NCBI GenBank assembly: GCA_947628925.1
Contig: CANRBU010000016.1
Span: 1 to 13,565, forward strand
Direction: 5' to 3'
DNA: 13,565 nt
Origin: an uncultured Clostridia bacterium
GTDB lineage: Bacteria > Bacillota > Clostridia > TANB77 > CAG-508
Numbering within the stretch: the first letter of the stretch is position 1; the number at the start of each line of letters is the position of its first letter. Below, piece after piece: positions 9,901 through 13,565 of this stretch. Made by a program: the position numbers and the translations under genes. The notes under the pieces are model-generated. The model saw only the letters and a program-made list of their open reading frames with translations, was not told where the DNA came from and made no database searches.

Positions 9901-10479
9901 AGCAAGCTTAATTAATTTTTGATTTGCTAATACTTGTTCTTGAATTCCATTGTTTTGTATTTCTATATAATAATCCTCTCCAAAAATTTCTTTATGCCAT
10001 AGTGCTGCTTTTTCAGCTTCTTCTTCATTTCCATTTAAAAGTTTTTGATTTATTTCTCCTGCTAGACATGCACTTAGGCATATTAGGCCTTCGTGATATT
10101 TTTCTAATATTTCTTTATCTATTCTTGGTTTATAATAATAACCTTCTAGAAATCCTAATGATACTAATTTACTTAGGTTTTTATAGCCTTCATTATTTTT
10201 TGCAAGTAAAATTAAGTGATAATATCTGTTGTCTATATTTGGTTCTTTGTCAAATCTTGAACGCATTGCTACATATACTTCACAGCCAATGATTGGTTTT
10301 ATGCCTTCTTTTTTGCAGGCTTTGTAAAAATCAATTGCTCCATACATTACGCCATGGTCTGTTAGAGCTATTGCATCCATTCCTAATTCTTTTGCTCTAA
10401 CTGGTAAATCTTTTATTCTATTGGCTCCATCTAATAGGCTAAACTCACTGTGTATGTGTAAATGAACAAAGTTTGACAT
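6994..10479 (-). CDS. dnaE: DNA polymerase III alpha subunit (DnaE type)
   Basis: This is a C-family replicative polymerase of 1161 residues, the normal length for DnaE. The N-terminal PHP domain shows HLHIHSEFSLLDG and LTDHGVMYG. The palm follows, with GPGRGSGAGS near 355-364 and the catalytic PDFDVDF at about 396-402, whose aspartates bind the metals. IFQFESQGM and a tandem HhH-type region lie further on. An OB-fold near the C-terminus includes YYAGIITSIKRKY. No 3'-5' exonuclease insertion of the PolC type is seen, so this is DnaE rather than PolC. Start ATG 10479 has a strong AAGGAAGG site about 8 nt upstream. The gene has its own promoter (10549-10577) and a leader carrying the 35-nt element. 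It is uninterrupted and has no in-frame CGG codon. Confidence 0.97.
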   Translation of the reverse strand: MSNFVHLHIHSEFSLLDGANRIKDLPVRAKELGMDAIALTDHGVMYGAIDFYKACKKEGIKPIIGCEVYVAMRSRFDKEPNIDNRYYHLILLAKNNEGYKNLSKLVSLGFLEGYYYKPRIDKEILEKYHEGLICLSACLAGEINQKLLNGNEEEAEKAALWHKEIFGEDYYIEIQNNGIQEQVLANQKLIKLARKLDIPLVATNDAHYLKKEDAYNHEVLLCIQTGKRMSDSDRMRFDTDELYVKSPEEMSEYFSNFPDAIENTVKIAEKCNVEFEFGHTILPNYDVPPEFNTHYDYLKKLCDNGLKERYSVITKEIQERADYELSVIEKMGYVDYYLIVWDFIHYAKSQGIPVGPGRGSGAGSILAYSIGITDIDPIKYGLIFERFLNPERVSMPDFDVDFCYERRQEVIEYVSRKYGYDHVSQIITFGTMSARMVIRDVARVLDVPYAEADSLAKMIPNELHITIKKALEQNRELKEKYENEPNIKNLLDIAMGLEGMPRQASTHACGIVITKEPVDTYVPLYVRDNQISTQYIMTTLEELGLLKMDFLGLRTLTVIQDTINLVKQTKGIDVEFDKEMSDPKVYKLWQEGNLSGIFQFESQGMTNFMKELKPDCLEDLIAGVSLYRPGPMDQIPRYVKGKQNPGHNEYTHPSLEPILNVTYGCMVYQEQVMQIVRDLAGYSLGRADLVRRAMGKKKLDVMAKEREVFIHGQVEEDGTVSVRGCVRNGIDEQSANKIFDEMAEFAKYAFNKSHAACYAVVAYRTAYLKTYYPAEFMAATLNSFLGNLDKIPEYIDECKRLNIEILKPEINKSNTKFTVENDKIRFGLGSIKNVGIAPVEAIVEERNTNGNFKDFIDFCERIIEKGVNKKCIESLIKAGVFQEFEQTRATLLASFEQITENIQNSKKKGLDGQVSMFDIGTPDLQEQVKKYEFEYHEEVSDKELLSMEKEMLGIYISGHPLEKYREQIQKQTTINTIDLREITEMNSQLENNSVEKPKFIDGQKIYYAGIITSIKRKYTKNNKIMAFVTIEDLYGSAEILVFENTYFNSKEALIEENIVLVEGRLSIREDDTTIIASTIQQFGEKKQKALIFDITDLDEETKVKLRGGIKYFAGDKNNMPVFVKVNDEQKPCGAIYVNDEIMDLFRSIVGEERVKVAEFSV

Positions 10480-10501
10480 TGTAATTACCTTCCTTTGGAC
10501 A

Positions 10502-10536
10502 ATATTTAGGTTTTTAAAAGGGTTCCCATGAACCTT
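10502..10536 (-). repeat. 35-nt conserved leader element, copy upstream of dnaE
   Basis: This copy differs from 4769-4803 at three positions. On the minus strand it forms a hairpin from AAGGTTC and GAACCCTT with one bulged C and a short loop, followed by TTTTAAAAACCTAAATAT. It begins about 6 nt after the predicted dnaE transcription start, so the hairpin would sit at the extreme 5' end of the mRNA. It ends 22 nt before the start codon. Confidence 0.65.
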
Positions 10537-10548
10537 GAATGTATGTGC

Positions 10549-10577
10549 ATTATATCAAACTTTTTTTCAAATTGCAA
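10549..10577 (-). promoter_or_regulatory. Sigma-A type promoter for dnaE
   Basis: On the minus strand the -35 box TTGCAA (10572-10577) and the -10 box TATAAT (10549-10554) are 17 nt apart. A TGA triplet just before the -10 box gives an extended -10. The start site is predicted near 10542, about 63 nt before dnaE. No convincing intrinsic terminator for sleB is visible in 10578-10658, which instead holds two copies of AATTTTGTAC (10613-10622 and 10647-10656). Confidence 0.75.
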
Positions 10578-10658
10578 TTGCTTGTGAGCTTGAAATTTTG
10601 TGCTTTGTTTAAAATTTTGTACGTATTTTTATATTTTGCCTACATTAATTTTGTACTA

Positions 10659-11354
10659 TTATTTGCAAAATCTATGACTTCCTATAGTTACAGTCATTGG
10701 TCTTGACCATATCCATTTACTTGTTGCTGTTGCTGGATTAAAATAGTAAATTGCTCCATAACTTGGGTCCCAACCATTTATTGCATCTTGTGCAGCTTTT
10801 TTTGCTGTATCGTTTGGAGATAAATTAATTTGCCCATCTGATACTGCATCAAATGCCCCTGATTGATAAATAACTCCTGAGATTGTGTTTGGAAAAGAAC
10901 TACTTTTTACTCTGTTTAATACAACAGCCGCTACTGCTACTTGACCTGTATAGGGTTCTCCTCTTGATTCTGCGTATACAAGCCTTGCCAATAAATTAAC
11001 ATTACTTGAATTGCTTGATGTACTTCCTGTTGAAGAATTGCCTGATGATGACATTATTCCCATTGCTTTTAGAGTTGCTGGTCCTGCTATTCCATCTACA
11101 GTTAAACCGTTTTTTCTTTGAAAATATTTTACAGCTGCTTGTGTTTGGCTACCATAGATGCCATCTACACTTCCATTGTAATATCCCCATCTTTTTAATT
11201 TTGATTGAATTTGTGTTACTTCATTTCCTCTTGAACCATATTTAGATAATGCTTCTACTGTACTAATTTTGAATGTAGTTATCAACAGTATGATAACAAT
11301 TGTGGAAATTAAGAAAGTTATTCCTACTTTTAGACTTTTTTTGTGTTTCAACAT
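10659..11354 (-). CDS. sleB: SleB-like spore cortex-lytic / cell wall hydrolase
   Basis: This 231-residue protein has an N-terminal signal or membrane anchor (about 9-30). A peptidoglycan-binding domain covers about 38-100, with LKRWGYYNGSVDGIYG and VDGIAGPAT. A Ser/Gly/Asn linker covers about 102-118. A Hydrolase_2 (SleB) domain follows, with LLARLVYAESRGE, whose Glu near 129 is the expected catalytic residue. The family cleaves cortex peptidoglycan during spore germination, so the organism probably sporulates; a vegetative wall hydrolase of the same family cannot be excluded. ATG 11354 is chosen because AGGAGG lies 7 nt upstream; the longer frame starting with TTG at 11390 would run through the ribosome binding site. 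A 9-bp inverted repeat directly precedes that site. Confidence 0.9.
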   Translation of the reverse strand: MLKHKKSLKVGITFLISTIVIILLITTFKISTVEALSKYGSRGNEVTQIQSKLKRWGYYNGSVDGIYGSQTQAAVKYFQRKNGLTVDGIAGPATLKAMGIMSSSGNSSTGSTSSNSSNVNLLARLVYAESRGEPYTGQVAVAAVVLNRVKSSSFPNTISGVIYQSGAFDAVSDGQINLSPNDTAKKAAQDAINGWDPSYGAIYYFNPATATSKWIWSRPMTVTIGSHRFCK

Positions 11355-11367
11355 AAAAAAACCTCCT

Positions 11368-11391
11368 ATTGATAAAGTTATTTTTATCAAT
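11368..11391. promoter_or_regulatory. 9-bp perfect inverted repeat upstream of the sleB ribosome binding site
   Basis: ATTGATAAA (11368-11376) and TTTATCAAT (11383-11391) are perfect inverted copies with a 6-nt loop. The repeat abuts the AGGAGG site (11362-11367) of sleB. It could be a regulator operator or an mRNA hairpin affecting ribosome access. It is AT-only apart from one G-C pair, so the RNA stem would be weak. Confidence 0.5.
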
Positions 11392-11421
11392 ATTTGGTTT
11401 GTTTATACACTTTTTGGATAA

Positions 11422-11482
11422 TTTTTGCGATTTGGTAATTTGTGAATTTTTTATTCGTATTCTTGTTTTTTTGCGATTTGGT
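11422..11482. repeat. 15-bp direct repeat pair between holA and sleB
   Basis: TTTTTGCGATTTGGT occurs at 11422-11436 and again at 11468-11482, 46 nt apart; the second copy touches the holA stop codon. The intergenic region is short, and this exact repetition may be a local duplication or a binding-site pair upstream of sleB. I did not find a convincing sigma-G promoter in the region. Confidence 0.5.
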
Positions 11483-12508
11483 TAGTTGCTACAGTATTTG
11501 CATAATATAGTTTCTAAACCAATCTGTAAATCAATTTCTCCATTTTTATATTTGTAGTCTAAATCACATAAATCTTGTAAGATACTTCTTAGTTCTTTTC
11601 CTTTAAAATATCTAGCCTGAGTCTTGTATTTATTCACTAAAAAAGTTTGGTTTGGTTTTAGGCTTAAAGAATCAATTATATCTTTATTTAAAGCAACTGC
11701 AATTGTTGTTAAATATAGTTTTTTGAAATGGTTATATAATGTAAATAAAATTCTTTGAAGTGGCTCTTTTGCATATATCAAATTTTTCAAGACCTCTAAT
11801 GCTTTTGAAATATTCTTTTTTCCTAAATTATCTGTTAAATCAAAAATTACGCTTTCTAATTTTTTAACACATAATAAATCAATATCTTCTTTTTGAATTG
11901 TTCCCCCCTCACCAGCATATTCAATCAGTTTGCGGATTTCATTAATAAGTTCTTGCATGCTAGTTCCGTTGGCACTCTATAAAATATTGTAATACATAAT
12001 TTTCCACATTAACTTTATATTGATTGCAGATGTTTTTTAGGCGTGATATTAATTGCATTGGTTTTTGGTAATCAAATTGGCATGCAACTCCTAATTTATC
12101 TATGGTTTTATACAAATCTGATTTTTCAATTTCTTCTTCTATAAATATTAATATCACACTTTGTTTTATTATTTCTATATTTTCAGTTATATAATTGCTG
12201 AGTTTTGTTTTTAATTTTGCCATGTCACTTTTGCTTTTTGCAGATTCTTTTGTGAAAAGACCAGTACTTTTTGCAATAATTAATTTTTTTTCATATCCAA
12301 AGCTTGGTGTTTCAATATCTGCTATTATTTCTTGTACATTGCTTTCATCTATTTGAATATAATTTATACCTTTTACACATTCACCAAATAGACCTTTTAT
12401 TTTTTTTACAGTTTGTTCTAGTAAATACTGCTCTTCCCCATATAAAAGGTATAGGCTTTCTATTTGTTTATTATGCAGTTGCTTTTCTAAATCTTCGATT
12501 TTTACCAT
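11482..12508 (-). CDS. holA: DNA polymerase III delta subunit, split by a +1 frameshift
   Basis: HolA is the clamp-loader subunit that opens the sliding clamp. The N-terminal half has LYLLYGEEQYLLEQ, PSFGYEKKLIIA and the delta-type domains I-II, up to YVLQYFIECQ. Frame 0 then reads CGG AAC TAG and stops at 11960. Skipping the C at 11968 gives Gly-Thr-Ser-Met-Gln-Glu-Leu, followed by INEIRKLIEYAG and the C-terminal collar domain, ending at TAA 11482-11484. The joined product is 341 residues, the typical HolA length, and the Gly at the joint is common at this position in the family. The 158-codon second half beginning at ATG 11958 has no evident ribosome binding site and would make no sense as a separate gene. 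The start ATG 12508 has a GAAGGG site at a long spacing of about 13 nt. Confidence 0.93.
11965..11971 (-). other. +1 frameshift site 3 (CAA CGG A) in holA
   Basis: Frame-0 codons CAA (11969-11971) and CGG (11966-11968) are followed by AAC TAG. Skipping the C at 11968 reads CAA GGA ACT AGC ATG and joins the two halves of HolA with neither gap nor overlap in the alignment. HolA is a core replication protein and usually single copy, so efficient recoding would be required for function. Confidence 0.88.
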
Positions 12509-12593
12509 TTTTAATTGTATTCCCTTCTTACCGTGTGTGAGAGGTACAAATTTGGTTGTATAATATATTGTGAATACATTATATTTGAAATTA

Positions 12594-13079
12594 TTATAGT
12601 TTCATAGCAAATTTTGCTGAGTGTGCATGGCATATTCCAATAGCCATGCTATCAGTTATATCATCTAATTTTGGTAGCTTTTCTTCATTTAATATCATTT
12701 TAACCATTCTTTGTACTTGTATTTTATCAGCTCTTCCATACCCTGTTACTGCTTGCTTTACTTGCAATGGTGTATATTCAAAAACATCTAATTGGTGTAT
12801 CCTTGCAGTCATCAATATTACTCCCCTTGCTTGTGCTACATTTATTACAGTTTTCGCATTGTTGTTAAAAAACAATTCTTCTATTGACATTGCATCAGGT
12901 TTGAAGGTTTCGATGATGGTAGTTAAATCTTGATAAATCTTTTCTAGTCTTAATGGAAACGACGTTTTCGCTTCTGTTAATATTGCCCCTGATTCAATTA
13001 ATTTAAATTTGTTACCTATGTAATCTATAATGCTGTAACCGGTTATCGCAAAGCCGGGATCAATTCCTAAAATTCGCAT
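12594..13079 (-). CDS. ruvC: Holliday junction resolvase RuvC
   Basis: RuvC is a dimeric RNase H-fold nuclease that resolves Holliday junctions together with RuvAB. The 161-residue protein is full length. The four expected acidic residues are visible: D7 in GIDPG, E67 in SIEELFF, and D140 and D143 in LDDITDS. Other family sequence includes NVAQARGVIL and YTPLQVKQAVTGYGRADK. ATG 13079 has an AAGGA site 9 nt upstream. ruvA and ruvB, often adjacent, are not downstream here; holA follows after 85 nt. The gene has no in-frame CGG codon; its two CGG triplets fall in ACC GGT and CCC GGC. Confidence 0.95.
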   Translation of the reverse strand: MRILGIDPGFAITGYSIIDYIGNKFKLIESGAILTEAKTSFPLRLEKIYQDLTTIIETFKPDAMSIEELFFNNNAKTVINVAQARGVILMTARIHQLDVFEYTPLQVKQAVTGYGRADKIQVQRMVKMILNEEKLPKLDDITDSMAIGICHAHSAKFAMKL

Positions 13080-13440
13080 AATTCTTGTTCCTTTATATAA
13101 TAGATTTTTTATGGTTGGTTATAAACCTTGTATGATTTCAAACTATTTAGTTAGTTATAGAGATTGTATAAAGTTAAAAAATTTAGTTGGTTATAAATTT
13201 GTGTAATGTAAAAATGTTTATATTCTTTATTTTATGTTATTATTTTAATTTTTTCAATATCTTTTTTGAAAAAAATTAATTGGAAAAATTTTATTGTGGT
13301 GTTTTTTTTGATTATGTTTTTTGACTTATTTTTTGCTAAGTATTTTTTACACCGTATACGCAAAAATTTTGGCTTGATTTTTTTCATTTTTTTAAAAAAT
13401 TAATAATTTAAATTTTCTATTCTTTCTTCTAATTTCCTTA
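13080..13440. other. Gene-free AT-rich intergenic region upstream of ruvC
   Basis: I see no gene in this roughly 360-nt stretch; both strands carry frequent stops and long A/T runs. It holds the ruvC ribosome binding site, a degenerate 36-nt tandem repeat (13115-13222), and one copy of a 12-bp sequence that recurs at 13497. It presumably contains the ruvC promoter, but I could not choose a convincing -35/-10 pair. Confidence 0.6.
13115..13222. repeat. Three degenerate 36-nt tandem units
   Basis: Units begin at 13115, 13151 and 13187, each opening with TT[AG]GTTATA. Units 1 and 2 match at about 26 of 36 positions; unit 3 aligns well only over its first part or with a one-base gap. There are no unique spacers, so this is not a CRISPR array. 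In such AT-rich DNA part of the similarity may be compositional. Confidence 0.4.
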
Positions 13441-13508
13441 TGGCTCTAGTAAAATGGAGTTTAATCATCGTGGGGTTGGATAGATTTACGAATAAGACCG
13501 TATACGCA
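13351..13508. repeat. 12-bp exact direct repeat ACCGTATACGCA, two copies
   Basis: The copies are at 13351-13362 and 13497-13508, 146 nt apart. The sequence has a palindromic GTATAC core and is much GC-richer than its surroundings. The first copy stands alone in AT-rich DNA and the second lies in the GC-richer block at the right edge. It could be a protein-binding site pair or a trace of duplication. Confidence 0.45.
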
Positions 13509-13565
13509 CGTCAATTCGACACAAGCCGGTAATGGTAAGGGCTCCACTGCAGTTTACCATTATGG
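13441..13565. ncRNA. Candidate structured RNA or gene end, strand unresolved, partial
   Basis: The composition rises to nearly half G+C, against a strongly AT-rich background. On the plus strand several pairings are possible: TGGAG near 13455 with CTCCA near 13542, GTAAA near 13449 with TTTAC near 13553, and AATGGTAA with TTACCATT around a 15-nt loop. ACCG at 13497 with CGGT at 13527 encloses GTC-AATTC-GAC. Some of these exclude one another. No reading frame has a convincing start with a ribosome binding site. A conserved noncoding RNA such as a raiA-type RNA is one option to test, but I cannot assign a class. The feature runs past the window edge. Confidence 0.3.

Noticed and set aside
11355..11390. 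Twelve extra N-terminal codons for SleB
   Set aside because: They would start with TTG and be encoded by the inverted repeat and the AGGAGG site itself; ATG 11354 has ideal spacing.
11482..11958. A separate 158-codon gene downstream of a short holA
   Set aside because: It has no ribosome binding site, its sequence is the HolA C-terminal domain, and it joins the upstream half exactly after skipping one C.
130..12508. Three ordinary pseudogenes or random sequencing indels
   Set aside because: Not excluded, but disfavoured. All three breaks fall at CGG followed by AA, no other in-frame CGG exists, no other stops or indels damage these genes, and two of the genes are core functions. Random errors would not choose one codon.
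13115..13222. CRISPR array suggested by the 36-nt period
   Set aside because: The units are contiguous and degenerate, with no unique spacers between conserved repeats and no cas genes nearby.
1..13565. tRNA genes, rRNA genes or insertion sequences
   Set aside because: I found no cloverleaf with the usual conserved bases, no rRNA sequence, and no transposase or terminal inverted repeats. In particular, no candidate CGGA-reading tRNA is encoded in this window.

Overview
The window is AT-rich DNA, and every convincing gene is on the minus strand. Product types and base composition point to an endospore-forming member of the Clostridia or a close Firmicutes relative. The evidence is a SleB-type spore-cortex hydrolase, RNase J, a DUF951 protein, a long-form GluRS, AGGAGG-type ribosome binding sites and sigma-A promoters. 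I cannot name the genus.

Layout in the direction of transcription, from high to low coordinate. A short GC-richer block at the right edge (13441-13565) may be a structured RNA. A gene-poor AT-rich stretch with weak 36-nt tandem repeats follows (13080-13440). Then come ruvC (Holliday junction resolvase), holA (polymerase III delta), sleB and dnaE. dnaE has its own near-consensus promoter. A perfect-consensus promoter overlapping the dnaE stop codon drives rnj (RNase J). rnj is followed by gltX, a DUF951 gene, and two paralogous multi-pass membrane proteins on either side of a VanZ-family gene. The last six genes lie close together and probably share one transcript.

The main observation is a recoding pattern. 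Three genes are each split by a single extra base: the left-edge membrane protein, rnj and holA. In all three, the interrupted codon is CGG followed by A. Skipping the C and reading GGA (Gly) restores the full protein in the +1 frame. A scan of all annotated genes (about 4,100 codons) found no other in-frame CGG codon. The same CGGAAAT and CGGAACA heptamers occur out of frame elsewhere (gltX near 3881, rnj near 6004) without any shift. In-frame CGG therefore coincides one-to-one with +1 shifts, twice in core genes (holA, rnj). This suggests that CGG is not read as Arg here and that C-GGA is read as one Gly step, either by +1 frameshifting at an unassigned codon or by a quadruplet-reading tRNA. 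Sequencing error or gene decay remain alternatives, but neither predicts this codon restriction.

A second signal is a 35-nt element, 32 of 35 bases identical, that lies just upstream of both dnaE and gltX and can fold into a hairpin.
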